DNA of 64,000 nucleotides from Desulfovibrio piger ATCC 29098 (GTDB lineage Bacteria > Desulfobacterota > Desulfovibrionia > Desulfovibrionales > Desulfovibrionaceae), in contig NZ_DS996359.1 of the NCBI RefSeq assembly GCF_000156375.1, forward strand, positions 415,812 to 479,811. The letters are read 5' to 3'. Positions 47,644 through 56,820 of this stretch are shown in pieces; positions within the stretch are counted from its first letter, which is position 1, and each line of letters starts with the position of its first letter. Both the position numbers and the translations under genes were made by a program. The notes beneath the pieces are model-generated. The model was not told where the DNA came from. It did not search any database and saw only the letters and a list, made by a program, of their open reading frames with translations.

Positions 47644-49472
47644 CGATGTTCCGTAGGGGAAGACGCGGGGTCTTCGGGGCGTATCTGTTGCAGGCGCTGT
47701 TGCGCCAGCTGGTCCACGCTGCGGGGAGCAGCGGCCGGGGCACGGGCCGGATCGGGGCAGGATTCCTCGGGACAGCCGGTGTGGCAGCGGATGTGCCTGT
47801 CCAGCATGTCCACGCCGATGCGCAGGCCGTCGCCCAGGGTATCGGCCACGAAGCCGTCGCTCAGGCAGTCGATGACGCCCGTGCGGCCAAGGATGTCGCG
47901 CACGTTGCGGCTGCCCACCACCAGCACCACCGGCACGCTGCGGGCATAGCAGCGTTCGAGGAACTGCTCAAGGGCGTGGGCGCCGGAGGCATCCAGCCAG
48001 AACACGCGGGTCAGGTGCAGGACCACCAGCCGGGGCGGCGTGTCGTCCTCTTCGTAGAGCTGGCGCTCCAGCTCATGGATGGCACCGAAGAAGAGCGTGC
48101 CTTCGATGACGTAGACCACCAGGCCCTCGGGCATGTGGTCCGGGGCGTAGCGCATGAGCGGGTCCGTGGCCCGCAGGCGGCGCACCCGGGGATGGGCGGC
48201 CTTGTAGATGAAAAGGGTCAGGGAAAGCAGCACGCCGATGAACACGGCCCGCTCCAGATCGAGGAGCAGGGTGGACGCAAAGGTGATGAGCAGCACCCAG
48301 CGGTCGATGCGTGTGGCCCGCAGGCAAAGACGGATGGCCGGGATGTCGATCATGTTCACCGAGATGAGCAGCAGCACGCCCGCCAGGGCGGGCATGGGCA
48401 ACCAGCTGACCAGCGGTGCCATGACGAAGAGCATGGGCAGGGCCAGCAGGCCCGAAAAGACCGTGCCCATGCGGCTGCGCCCTCCGCTGGTGACCACCAG
48501 GGCGCTGCGGGTGAAGGAGCCGCAGCCGGGGATGCCGGAGGTGAGGCCCGCGGCGATGTTGCCGAGGCCCTGGCCGATGAGTTCCTGGCTGCCGTCGAAG
48601 CGGTCGCCGCGGATGCCCGCCAGCTGCTTGCCGATGGCCAGGGATTCCACGGCGCCCAGCAGGGCGATGGCCAGTGCGGGCATGAACAGGTCGCGGATGG
48701 AGGCCATGTCGAAGGCCGGGGGCAGGGAGAGGGGCGGGACCACGCTGGGGATGGCGCCCACCAGGCGCACGCCCTGCTCATGGAGCCCCAGCAGGGCCGA
48801 GACGGCGGAGATGATGACCAGGGCCGCCAGGGTGGCCGGGAAGCGGCGCGAGATGCGCTTGAAAAGCAGGATCAGCAGGATGGTGCCCCCGGAGACCAGC
48901 AGGCACCAAATGTTGAGCCGGCTGAAATTGTGGATGACGTGATCGATCTGGGGGAAGAAGCCCTGCGCCTGGGAGGAGGGCAGGCCCAGCGCGGTCTTGA
49001 GCTGGCCCGACGCGATGAGCAGGGCCGCACCGGCGGAGAAGGCCACCATGACCGAATGGGAGATGAAATTGGCCAGCTCGCCCAGACGGGCAAGGCCCAT
49101 GCCCACCTGGATGAGGCCGCAGAGCAGGGCGATGCCGAAGATGTAGGGCATGCGGGCCTCTTCGGGCAGGCTGGCCACGGTGATGCCGCCGATGCTGACC
49201 GTGCTCATGGTGGTGAACAGCACCATGGAGATGGCGTTGGTGGGCCCGGCGGCCAGATAGCGGGCCGAGCCCCAGAGGGCGGCCACGATGACCGGCAGCA
49301 TGCAGGCATAGATGCCGTATTGCGGATGCACACCGGCGATGAGGGCATAGGCCATGGCCTGGGGGACGGCCATGGGGGTGACTGTGAGCGCGGCGACGAA
49401 GTCGGCGCGGAAATCGCGCAGGCTGTAGTGGCGCAGTTCGTTCAGGAAGGGGAAGAGGCGGGCGGCATTCAT
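47640..49472 (-). CDS. SulP-family anion transporter with STAS domain
   Basis: A 610-residue SulP transporter, about 12-14 membrane spans then a cytoplasmic STAS domain (from about residue 440, with the Ser in LDASGAHALEQFL). Conserved SulP segments are PQAMAYALIAGVHPQYGIYACMLPV and LLGAVESLAIGK. Substrates in the family are sulfate, bicarbonate or other anions. In a sulfate reducer either is plausible, but there is no direct evidence. I placed the start at ATG 49472 behind ggagcgccgcc instead of the one 18 bases upstream. A His/Cys-rich tail (HIRCHTGCPEESC) is odd. Confidence 0.88.
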   Translation of the reverse strand: MNAARLFPFLNELRHYSLRDFRADFVAALTVTPMAVPQAMAYALIAGVHPQYGIYACMLPVIVAALWGSARYLAAGPTNAISMVLFTTMSTVSIGGITVASLPEEARMPYIFGIALLCGLIQVGMGLARLGELANFISHSVMVAFSAGAALLIASGQLKTALGLPSSQAQGFFPQIDHVIHNFSRLNIWCLLVSGGTILLILLFKRISRRFPATLAALVIISAVSALLGLHEQGVRLVGAIPSVVPPLSLPPAFDMASIRDLFMPALAIALLGAVESLAIGKQLAGIRGDRFDGSQELIGQGLGNIAAGLTSGIPGCGSFTRSALVVTSGGRSRMGTVFSGLLALPMLFVMAPLVSWLPMPALAGVLLLISVNMIDIPAIRLCLRATRIDRWVLLITFASTLLLDLERAVFIGVLLSLTLFIYKAAHPRVRRLRATDPLMRYAPDHMPEGLVVYVIEGTLFFGAIHELERQLYEEDDTPPRLVVLHLTRVFWLDASGAHALEQFLERCYARSVPVVLVVGSRNVRDILGRTGVIDCLSDGFVADTLGDGLRIGVDMLDRHIRCHTGCPEESCPDPARAPAAAPRSVDQLAQQRLQQIRPEDPASSPTEHR

Positions 49473-49683
49473 GGCGGCGCTCCGTGGCATTGGAGGTGAC
49501 GGGCCGGAAGGGCGACGCCCGGCAGGACACGGAGCCTGGAAGATCGGCGCATGTCCCCGGCAGGGCGGGCGGCATCGTGACAGGAAAGGGGCAGGGGGAT
49601 CCCGGCGGCATGCGCCGTGCGGCGTATGGTTCCGCCGTCCTGGCAGGGGACGGCGGCATTGCGGGGGATCGGCCTGCCCCGGC

Positions 49684-50799
49684 CTAGTCGTGGGAGTCGT
49701 CTTCCAGCTTGAGGACGTCCTGCCCCAATGCGTAGCGCATGAGCGAGGGACGCTCCGCGGATTTTTTCAGGGAGCCGATGATGCGGGTCATGCGGCGGGT
49801 GCCTTCCAGCACGCCGCCCAGGTGCCCGGCCAGTTCCGTCAGGTCGGCGCGGGCCAGGATCTTTTCCAGTTCCAGGGCCAGACGCTGGCCGCGCGAATCC
49901 TCGTGGAACTCCGCGCGCAGTTCGCGGGAAAGACGCAGGGCACGGGAAAGGTTGTTGTCGATGTCTTCCACCAGCTCGCCGCAGTATTCGGCCTGGTTGC
50001 GCATGATGTTCAGGGCGTTGTTGCCGTAGTGGGCCATGGCACCGGCGGCTTTTTCCAGCGTGTCGCGGGCCACGGCCAGGCGGCGGCCCGTGGTCAGGGA
50101 CACGATGCGGGCGCATTTGGACAGGAAGTGGGCGTCGTACATCTCGAAGCCGTATTCCCGCTGGGTGTAGAGCAGCACCAGGCCGAAGGGCGGCCTGTCG
50201 TTGCGCTCGCGCAGCACGAAGGCCAGACGGGAACGGTAGCCCGCCTTGTAGACCACGCAGTCGAAGGACTCGCCGCCGCGTTCGATGCCCCGCAGGTTGT
50301 TGGACACCACATGCCGTGCCGAGCCTTCCTTGACCGTGCGCATGACGGGATGGTTGCGGATGCCCTCTTCCAGGGCGGGGACCACCATGGGGATGCCGCC
50401 GCCGTCACGACGCGCGGCGGCCTGTACCACCCACTCGCCCTGGGGGTTGCGCAGACGGCAGACGTAAAGGTCGGCATGCAGGGCATGGACCAGGATCTCG
50501 GCGCTCTGGCGCAGCACTTCCCCGGGGGGCGCCATATGGTCGGCCATGGAGAGCAGGTCGTTGGAGACACGCAACAGGGTCTCCGTCTCGCTCTGCATGG
50601 CGGCGACGGAGGAGAGCAGCTGGAGCAGCGAGCGCCAGCTGCGCAGGGGCACGGCCCGCACATCGGGCTGATAGCCGCGCTTCAGGGAGCGATAGGCGGC
50701 CCGGATAAGGGCGATGATGGCAGGACGCACTTCGGGCGGCGCGTGTCTGACGATCTCGGTGATGGCTTCGCGCGGGGTGCGCAGGGAGTGGTATGACAC
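49684..50799 (-). CDS. GAF-domain protein with kinase-like dimerisation helix but no ATPase domain
   Basis: A 371-residue cytoplasmic protein. Residues about 100-265 resemble a GAF sensor domain (LLRVSNDLLSMADHMAPPGEVLRQSAEIL, FVLRERNDRPPFGLVLLY). The C-terminal part has AMAHYGNNALNIMRNQAEYCGEL, like the phospho-acceptor helix of histidine kinases, and then helices without a Bergerat ATPase domain. It could be a signalling protein working with a separate partner. The start is uncertain; I use GTG 50799 because upstream DNA is AT-rich and looks like promoter. No partner gene is adjacent. Confidence 0.65.
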   Translation of the reverse strand: MSYHSLRTPREAITEIVRHAPPEVRPAIIALIRAAYRSLKRGYQPDVRAVPLRSWRSLLQLLSSVAAMQSETETLLRVSNDLLSMADHMAPPGEVLRQSAEILVHALHADLYVCRLRNPQGEWVVQAAARRDGGGIPMVVPALEEGIRNHPVMRTVKEGSARHVVSNNLRGIERGGESFDCVVYKAGYRSRLAFVLRERNDRPPFGLVLLYTQREYGFEMYDAHFLSKCARIVSLTTGRRLAVARDTLEKAAGAMAHYGNNALNIMRNQAEYCGELVEDIDNNLSRALRLSRELRAEFHEDSRGQRLALELEKILARADLTELAGHLGGVLEGTRRMTRIIGSLKKSAERPSLMRYALGQDVLKLEDDSHD

Positions 50800-51037
50800 G
50801 AAAATTCTCGCTTGGCGGCAGGTCCGCCCTGAAGATCTTATAAAATTAAGGACAACGTCCAGAATAACAATATCGCATCCTTTGTCAATGCGCGTGCCGT
50901 CTTGCACGAGGTCCCGTCCCGGACGGCATGCCGGAGCGGGACGGCGGAAAAGTATTGAGTCCCGGAACAAAACATCGTACAAGCAGGCCATTCAGACTGA
51001 AACCGCACATCTGCGGATGATCCAAGGAGAACTCCCC

Positions 51038-51682
51038 ATGCGTATTCGTTTCCTCGTCCTTTCCCTGCTCGTCCTCTGTCTCGCCGTCAGCGGCTGCCAG
51101 CAGACCCAGGAACCCGCCGTCAAGGTCGGCGTGGTCGATATGAACCGCCTGCTGCGTGACAGCGAACCCGGCAAGGAAGCCAGCCGCTTCCTGGAAGGCA
51201 TGCAGAAAGAGATCCAGCAGCAGATCGACGACGTGCAGGCCCGCCTGGGCAAAGACCCCGAGAACGAAAACCTGCAGCGTGAACTGCAGGCCATCTACAT
51301 GGGTGGCCAGCAGCGCATCAACGCCGAACAGCAGAACGTGGTCAGCCAGCTGCTGGACCTGACCCAGCGTCTGGTGAACAACTACCGCAAGGCCAACGGC
51401 CTGAGCGTGGTGCTGGGCACGGACGTGGCCGTGGCCTATGACCCCGCCCTGGACGTGACCAATGCCCTGCTGGACGAAATGAACAAGCAGAAGGTCAACT
51501 TCGTGTCCGTGAGCAACCCCCAGCCCGAAGCTCCCGCCGCGGCTGAAGCCCCTGCCGCCGAAGCTCCCGCCAAGGCCGCCCAGGACGCCAAGGCTGCCGA
51601 GAAGCCCGCTGAAAAGCCCGCTCCCGCTGCTGAAAAGCCCGCCGCCGAAAAGGCCGCTCCGGCCGAAGCCAAGGCCCAGTAG
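51038..51682 (+). CDS. OmpH/Skp-like lipoprotein
   Basis: A 214-residue envelope protein. The N-terminal signal peptide ends in the lipobox VSGC (Cys20). Residues 28-160 are a coiled-coil OmpH/Skp-like domain (VGVVDMNRLLRDSEPGKEASRFLE). The last 55 residues are an Ala/Pro/Lys/Glu-rich low-complexity tail (many EKPA repeats), which often spans peptidoglycan. Skp is usually soluble, so lipidation is unusual and suggests a membrane-tethered chaperone of outer-membrane proteins. ATG 51038 follows aaggag. A terminator (51705-51732) separates it from the carbonic anhydrase gene. Confidence 0.8.
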   Translation: MRIRFLVLSLLVLCLAVSGCQQTQEPAVKVGVVDMNRLLRDSEPGKEASRFLEGMQKEIQQQIDDVQARLGKDPENENLQRELQAIYMGGQQRINAEQQNVVSQLLDLTQRLVNNYRKANGLSVVLGTDVAVAYDPALDVTNALLDEMNKQKVNFVSVSNPQPEAPAAAEAPAAEAPAKAAQDAKAAEKPAEKPAPAAEKPAAEKAAPAEAKAQ

Positions 51683-51704
51683 CCCCTGTCTTTGACGCTA
51701 TCCG

Positions 51705-51732
51705 AGAGCCCCGGTCCATCCGGGGCTCTTTT
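51705..51732 (+). terminator. Terminator after the OmpH-like gene
   Basis: AGAGCCCCGG and CCGGGGCTCT form a 10-bp stem with a 5-base loop and then TTTT. It lies 22 bases past the stop. Confidence 0.88.
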
Positions 51733-51792
51733 CGTCTCTTCCGTCCGGCGGCCCCGTACGCCGCACGGGCGGGCGCCATCCCTGAGGGAACA

Positions 51793-52488
51793 ATGAAAGA
51801 CTTTGAGAAATTCATCGACGGTTTCAGGAACTTCCGCCGCTTCTACTTCGATGCGGAGAACGACTACTACACCTCTCTGAACAAGGGACAGCACCCCAAG
51901 GCCATCGTCATCGCCTGCAGCGATTCCCGCGCCGATCCGGCCCTGCTCATGGGCTGCGACCCGGGCGACATCTTCGTGGTGCGCAACGTGGCCAACCTCG
52001 TGCCCCATGCCGACGACGCCCTGCGCCGGGATGCCGTGCTGGCCGTGCTGGAATACGGGGTGCATCACCTCAAGGTGGAACACATCATCGTGCTGGGCCA
52101 TTCCGGCTGCGGCGGCATCCAGGCCCTGCTGAACCCCGAATCGCTACATGACGAGAGCTTCGTGGCCAACTGGGTCTCCATGGCCGCGCCCGCCCTGGAG
52201 CGGATGCGCGATGATGTGCGCGACGAGACCCCGGCCGACCGGCAGCGCCACTGCGAAGAGGCCGCCATCCTCGTCTCCATCGACAACCTGCTCTCCTATC
52301 CCTGGATACAGGAGCGTGTGGCCGCCCACAAACTGTCGCTGCATGCCTGGTATTTCGACATGTCGCAGGGCTCCCTGCTGGCCTATTTCCCGGACAGCGA
52401 GACCTTCGAGCCCCTGGTGGCCCACTGCCGCCAGTGCGGGGCCCTGGACGCCGCCTGCGACTGCCATGCGCATGGCGGCCAGGCCTAG
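51793..52488 (+). CDS. Beta-class carbonic anhydrase
   Basis: A 231-residue beta-carbonic anhydrase, interconverting CO2 and bicarbonate with zinc. The metal ligands are Cys42 and Asp44 (CSDSR), His103 and Cys106 (GHSGCGG). It is full length for the bacterial family and cytoplasmic. The C-terminus has an extra Cys-rich tail (CRQCGALDAACDCHAHGG) beyond the usual fold, which may bind metal. It stands alone. Confidence 0.94.
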   Translation: MKDFEKFIDGFRNFRRFYFDAENDYYTSLNKGQHPKAIVIACSDSRADPALLMGCDPGDIFVVRNVANLVPHADDALRRDAVLAVLEYGVHHLKVEHIIVLGHSGCGGIQALLNPESLHDESFVANWVSMAAPALERMRDDVRDETPADRQRHCEEAAILVSIDNLLSYPWIQERVAAHKLSLHAWYFDMSQGSLLAYFPDSETFEPLVAHCRQCGALDAACDCHAHGGQA

Positions 52489-52675
52489 GACAGGTCCGGC
52501 GCCTGTGCCCCAGGTGTACTGAAAAGATGGCCCGGCAGCACGGAGGCAAGGCCTGTCCGGAGGGCGGCATGGCCGCTTTCCCGACGGGTTCCCGTGCTGT
52601 TCCGGGCCTTTTTTGCGGGGTCCGGTCGCAGCCCGCGCTTCTGGACATCCGTCCGGGAGAAGCATAAGCAAGGGC

Positions 52676-53656
52676 ATGATCGAAGCATTTTCCGCCGTTG
52701 TTCCCGTGTTCCTGCTCATCGGTCTGGGCGTTTGCCTGGACATCTTCCGGGCCCTGCCCGAGAACGCCCATCAGACCATGAGCCTCTATGTCCTCAACGT
52801 GGCCCTGCCGCTGCTGCTGTTCCAGATCATGGCCACCGCGCCTTTGGAGAGCTTTGCGCATCCGCAGTTCTGGCTGGGCGTCATCGCCGCGCAGTTCCTC
52901 ATCTACGGGGCCTGCTATGCGGCCGACCGCATCCTGGCCCGCCATAACAGCGCGACGGCCACCGTGACGGCCCTGGGCGGCTGTTTCTGCAATGCCGCCT
53001 TCGTGGGCATCCCCGTCATCACCAGCGCCCTGCCGGGCAATGCCGAGGCCCTGTTCGTGGCCGGCCTGTTCACCATCACGCCCAACCTGCTGTTCGTGGT
53101 GGGGCAGGTGCAGCTGGCTGCGCATGATCCTTCCCGCTCCATGCCGCAGGGGCGCAAGGCCGTGCTGCTGCATGTGCTGCGCTATTCGCTGCTGTACAAT
53201 GCCGTGTTCTGGGGCATGGCGGGCGGTGTGCTGGTCTCGGCCCTGGGGCTGGGCCTGTGGGATCCGCTGAACAGGGCCGCCGAGCTGGTGGGCCATACGG
53301 CCGCGCCCTGCATGCTCGTGACCCTGGGCCTGACCCTGCGGGAGCGGCTGGCCGTGGTCCTGCGGCATGCGGGCCGCCATGCCCTGCTGCGCCAGACGGC
53401 CCTGCAGGTCTGCAAGCTGGTGGTGCAGCCCCTGGTGTGCTGGGCCATCCTGGCCGCGCTGGGTGTGGAAGGCCTGTGGCTGGCGGTTTCGGTCATCATG
53501 GCCGCTTCCGGCTCGGCCCTGGTGGTCCCCGTGCTGGCCGACGTGCATCATGCCGGGCCGGAAGAAGCGACCCTGACGGCCCTGGTCTCCAACGGCCTGA
53601 GCCTGTTCTCGCTGAGCTTCTTCATCTGGATGATGCGTCTGCTGGGCCATATCTGA
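52676..53656 (+). CDS. AEC-family transporter, copy 1
   Basis: A 326-residue membrane protein of the auxin efflux carrier (AEC) family with about ten spans in two repeats. It begins AFSAVVPVFLLIGLGVCLDI and has GGCFCNAAFVGIPVIT (first repeat, with the crossed-helix motif) and ASGSALVVPVLAD (second). AEC proteins in bacteria move malonate, malate or similar anions. A second AEC gene follows (53935-54909). The ribosome site is weak (gggagaagcataagcaaggg). Confidence 0.82.
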   Translation: MIEAFSAVVPVFLLIGLGVCLDIFRALPENAHQTMSLYVLNVALPLLLFQIMATAPLESFAHPQFWLGVIAAQFLIYGACYAADRILARHNSATATVTALGGCFCNAAFVGIPVITSALPGNAEALFVAGLFTITPNLLFVVGQVQLAAHDPSRSMPQGRKAVLLHVLRYSLLYNAVFWGMAGGVLVSALGLGLWDPLNRAAELVGHTAAPCMLVTLGLTLRERLAVVLRHAGRHALLRQTALQVCKLVVQPLVCWAILAALGVEGLWLAVSVIMAASGSALVVPVLADVHHAGPEEATLTALVSNGLSLFSLSFFIWMMRLLGHI

Positions 53657-53778
53657 TGCGTCCGGTATGGCTCCCTGCCGTGCCCTGGCGGCAGGGGCAG
53701 AGGGGCCTTTCGCCTCCCGCCGGTCCAGCCTGCGGGCAAGGCGCCGAAAGGCCTTCGGCATATCCTGTCCGACAACAC

Positions 53779-53805
53779 AAAGCCCGGTCGATACCGGGCT
53801 TTTTC
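53779..53805 (+). terminator. Terminator between the two AEC genes
   Basis: AAAGCCCGGT and ACCGGGCTTT form a perfect 10-bp stem with a 4-base loop, then further T. It separates the two AEC genes into independent units. Confidence 0.9.
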
Positions 53806-53934
53806 AATGAGTTAAATCCTGTTTGATTGAACAAACAATTTTCTGGACAAGCGGATGAAAGAGGCGCATCTTTCCCCTCACCGCAAGCGACATCCTCCGG
53901 GAGAGCCACACTACGGTCCCTATGGAGGTGTCGT

Positions 53935-54909
53935 ATGGAAGCGTTCTATGCCGTTCTTCCCGTCTTTTTGCTCATAGCCGTGGGCGCCGCGGTCCACATG
54001 ACCGACGTGCTGCCCGAGAACACCGGTGCGGCCATGGGCCTGTATGTGCTCAAGCTGGCCCTGCCCGTGCTCATGCTGCATATCCTGTCCGGCGCGAGCC
54101 GTCTGGATCTGGCCCACGGCGGCTTCTGGCTGGGCGTCATCGGGGCGCAGATGCTGTGCTATCTGCTGGGCTATGTCGTGGACAGGCTCTTTTCCCGGCG
54201 GGGCACGGGCCCGGCCATCATCTCCGGTCTGGCGTGCAGCGCCAGCAATACGGCCTTCGTGGGGCTGCCCATCGTGGCCGGCCTGCTGCCGGGCGATCAC
54301 GAAGCCATGGTCGTGGCCGGTCTGGCTGCCCTGACGCCCAATGTGGTGGTCATCATGGCCCAGATCCGTATGGACTGTCTGGCGGGTTCCGCGGCCTGGG
54401 GCGATGGCCGGGGGCGTATCTGGAAGCTGCTGCGCCTGTTCCTGCTGGGCAATCCCCTGCTGCTGGCCACACTGGTGGGCCTTGGGCTGGCCTGCTCGGG
54501 GCTGGGGCTGTGGCAGCCGCTGGATCACGCCGCGGCGCTTATCGGCAGCACGGCCGCGCCCTGCATGCTGCTGGCCCTGGGCTTCGACCTGCGCCAGAAG
54601 CTGGTGCTGGCCCTGCGCCGCAACGGCGGGCATACGGTGATCCGGCAGGTCTGGCTCCTGCTGTGCAAGCTGGGCATCCATCCCCTGATCTGTTGGGGCA
54701 TCATGCGTCTGGCGGGCCTGCCGCCGCTCTGGCTGGGCGTGGGCGTGCTCATGTCCGCCACCGGCACGGCCCTGGTGGCCTCGGTGCTGGCCGAGGTCTA
54801 CAGCGCCGTGCCCGAAGAGGCGGCCCTGACCGCCGTGCTGAGCAATGCCGCCAGCATGGTCAGCCTGATGCTGTTCATCTTCCTGCTGCAGGGAGCGGGC
54901 TGTCTGTAG
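53935..54909 (+). CDS. AEC-family transporter, copy 2
   Basis: A 324-residue AEC transporter with the same plan as copy 1: EAFYAVLPVFLLIAVGAAVHM at the start, SASNTAFVGLPIVAGLLPG in repeat one and SATGTALVASVLAEV in repeat two. It has a good ribosome site (tggaggtgtcgt). The two are clearly paralogous but less alike than the NSS or TSUP pairs. Anion or amino acid efflux is the family role; the substrate is unknown. Confidence 0.82.
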   Translation: MEAFYAVLPVFLLIAVGAAVHMTDVLPENTGAAMGLYVLKLALPVLMLHILSGASRLDLAHGGFWLGVIGAQMLCYLLGYVVDRLFSRRGTGPAIISGLACSASNTAFVGLPIVAGLLPGDHEAMVVAGLAALTPNVVVIMAQIRMDCLAGSAAWGDGRGRIWKLLRLFLLGNPLLLATLVGLGLACSGLGLWQPLDHAAALIGSTAAPCMLLALGFDLRQKLVLALRRNGGHTVIRQVWLLLCKLGIHPLICWGIMRLAGLPPLWLGVGVLMSATGTALVASVLAEVYSAVPEEAALTAVLSNAASMVSLMLFIFLLQGAGCL

Positions 54910-55049
54910 TGCTTGTCAGGAAAGGTGCCGAACTATAGGATAGAGATCATTCCTCTTTTCGGGCTGGTGGTCCTTCCATGCTGTCTGTCCGCAGGCTGCC
55001 GTTTCCCGGGCCCGTCTCCCGACCTTTTTCCCGAACAAGGAATCTCTTG

Positions 55050-56525
55050 ATGGATCGATTCTCCCGTCTGTGCCTGTGGGGATCCATGGCGTGTGCCTTT
55101 TTGAGCCTGGCCCTGCTGTCGTTCGACGTCTTCCCCTGGTATGAAGTACCCTTCATGCCGCCCCGTCCCATGTATCCTCTGGCATGTGCGGGCATGCTCC
55201 TGTTCCTGATTTCCGGCCGATGGTATGGCCATATGCGGGAACACCGGTGGCTACTGCTCCTGTGGGCGGCCTTGATCGGTTGCAGCGTCCTTTCGACCTG
55301 GCTGGGCCTCCGTGAGGTGCCGCACGGCATCGCTCCCGCTGTCTGGCTGGGTCTGGCCCGCTGGTTCATCGTGCCCTTCTGTTTCCTTCTCTGGTGGGCC
55401 GTGATGTTCTCCTGTCTGCCGGTCCGATGCGGGAAGCACCTTTTCCAGGCGGCCCTGCTGGTGCTCGGTCTGTCCAATTTTGCCCATATCATTCTGGAGA
55501 TTTTGGCTAATCACGGTGCTACGGGGATCAAGGACTTTCTGGTCAGCATCAATCCCTGGTTCCGCATGGAGTGCATCGGTCATGGCTGGTGGCCGCCACC
55601 ATATTTTACCGACAGGGTCAGGGGGCTGTTCGCGGAACCATCGCACATGGCGTTTGGCCTTTTGCCGGTGCTTGGCCTGCTGCTGGCGAAGTGTGCGGGC
55701 AATCGTCTGTGGCTGTTGGGGGTCGCGGGGTGGGGACTCATCATGTGGCAAAGTAAGGTCCTTACCGGCGCAGTCGCTTTTGCACTGGTTTGTGTCATGG
55801 CTGGCATCCCCTGGTATCTGACCATCTGGCGTCGCTACAGCCGCAAGGTCTTCGTCCTGTCCTGCGTGCTGCTTCTTTTGGCCGGCGCCGGATGCTGGAC
55901 AATCCTGCAGCCCAAATTCGAACGCTTCGGGGCAGTGGCTCAGGAAACGGATTCCATTCTGCATTTTTTGGAAGACAGTCATGCCGGTCTTTCGCCCCAG
56001 TGTCCCAAGCTGGAAGGGGCACTGGAGAGGAACGGCTCTTTGGGCATACGCTATGTCTGTACCCGGCTGGATATGGCCGCCGGCCTGTCCCGCGTGCTGG
56101 GAACGGGATTTTATTTGCGGGGATTCTACTGGCAGCCGCTGGATGCATGCAGCCTGGAGCGGGGCAGCGAGCTGCGTGGTTTCGCCCGGCAGGCCGGGGA
56201 AGACGAACTGCGTCGCGTACCACCGCTGAATGAATATTCCGTCCTGCTCGCGGAGTTCGGCGTCCCTGGTCTGCTCCTGTTCCTGGGGCTGTGCGGTATG
56301 CTGCTCTGGCGGAGTGTCCGTTTTGCTGCTCGGAATCGGGACTGGTATGTGTACGCCATGGCCTGTGTTTTCCTGGGGATGCTGGGGGCATTCATTTCCA
56401 CAGGCCTCATGAATGCCCTGGTGTTCACCTTTTTCGCCGGCTATCTGTATGCCGTCAGCGGGGAAAGAGCCGGAGCGGTCGATGCGCCCGGCGGAGCGCA
56501 GGCCCCCCAGCAGGAGCGCGGATAG
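55050..56525 (+). CDS. O-antigen polymerase/ligase-like membrane protein
   Basis: A 491-residue inner-membrane protein with about 10-11 spans and one large loop. RVRGLFAEPSHMAFGLLPVL resembles the Wzy/WaaL family's Arg-Gly...Glu-Pro-Ser segment near the large periplasmic loop. The loop (about residues 290-400) has the Cys residues SPQCPKLE, YVCTRLD and DACSLE. Its role may be polymerising or ligating a surface polysaccharide, but no other such genes are in the window. I chose ATG 55050 because an AAGGAA site precedes it. Third positions are less C-rich than neighbours, hinting at foreign origin. Confidence 0.65.
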   Translation: MDRFSRLCLWGSMACAFLSLALLSFDVFPWYEVPFMPPRPMYPLACAGMLLFLISGRWYGHMREHRWLLLLWAALIGCSVLSTWLGLREVPHGIAPAVWLGLARWFIVPFCFLLWWAVMFSCLPVRCGKHLFQAALLVLGLSNFAHIILEILANHGATGIKDFLVSINPWFRMECIGHGWWPPPYFTDRVRGLFAEPSHMAFGLLPVLGLLLAKCAGNRLWLLGVAGWGLIMWQSKVLTGAVAFALVCVMAGIPWYLTIWRRYSRKVFVLSCVLLLLAGAGCWTILQPKFERFGAVAQETDSILHFLEDSHAGLSPQCPKLEGALERNGSLGIRYVCTRLDMAAGLSRVLGTGFYLRGFYWQPLDACSLERGSELRGFARQAGEDELRRVPPLNEYSVLLAEFGVPGLLLFLGLCGMLLWRSVRFAARNRDWYVYAMACVFLGMLGAFISTGLMNALVFTFFAGYLYAVSGERAGAVDAPGGAQAPQQERG

Positions 56526-56820
56526 TATCGCAAGATGGCGGGGCGGAGACTGCCGTTCCGGCTGGGCGTCCCCCAGTGACGGCGATGGCCCCGGCGGCAA
56601 GGGATGCCGCAATGGCGCGGATCGCGAACGGCGGGCCCTTCATGCAGGCGGGTCTTGTCCGGCGTGTACGTCGTGCGGACATGTGCTCTCTTTTTAAGGC
56701 GTTCCTGTGGAACATTCGACAGCTGACCGTACCTAGTAGGGCGTCCGTAAAGACGGGATGCGGCCAGGAGAGGCGGGGCGTTCGGGAGCGGGCCTTGTTT
56801 TTCAGGCGGGCCTCGCGGGA

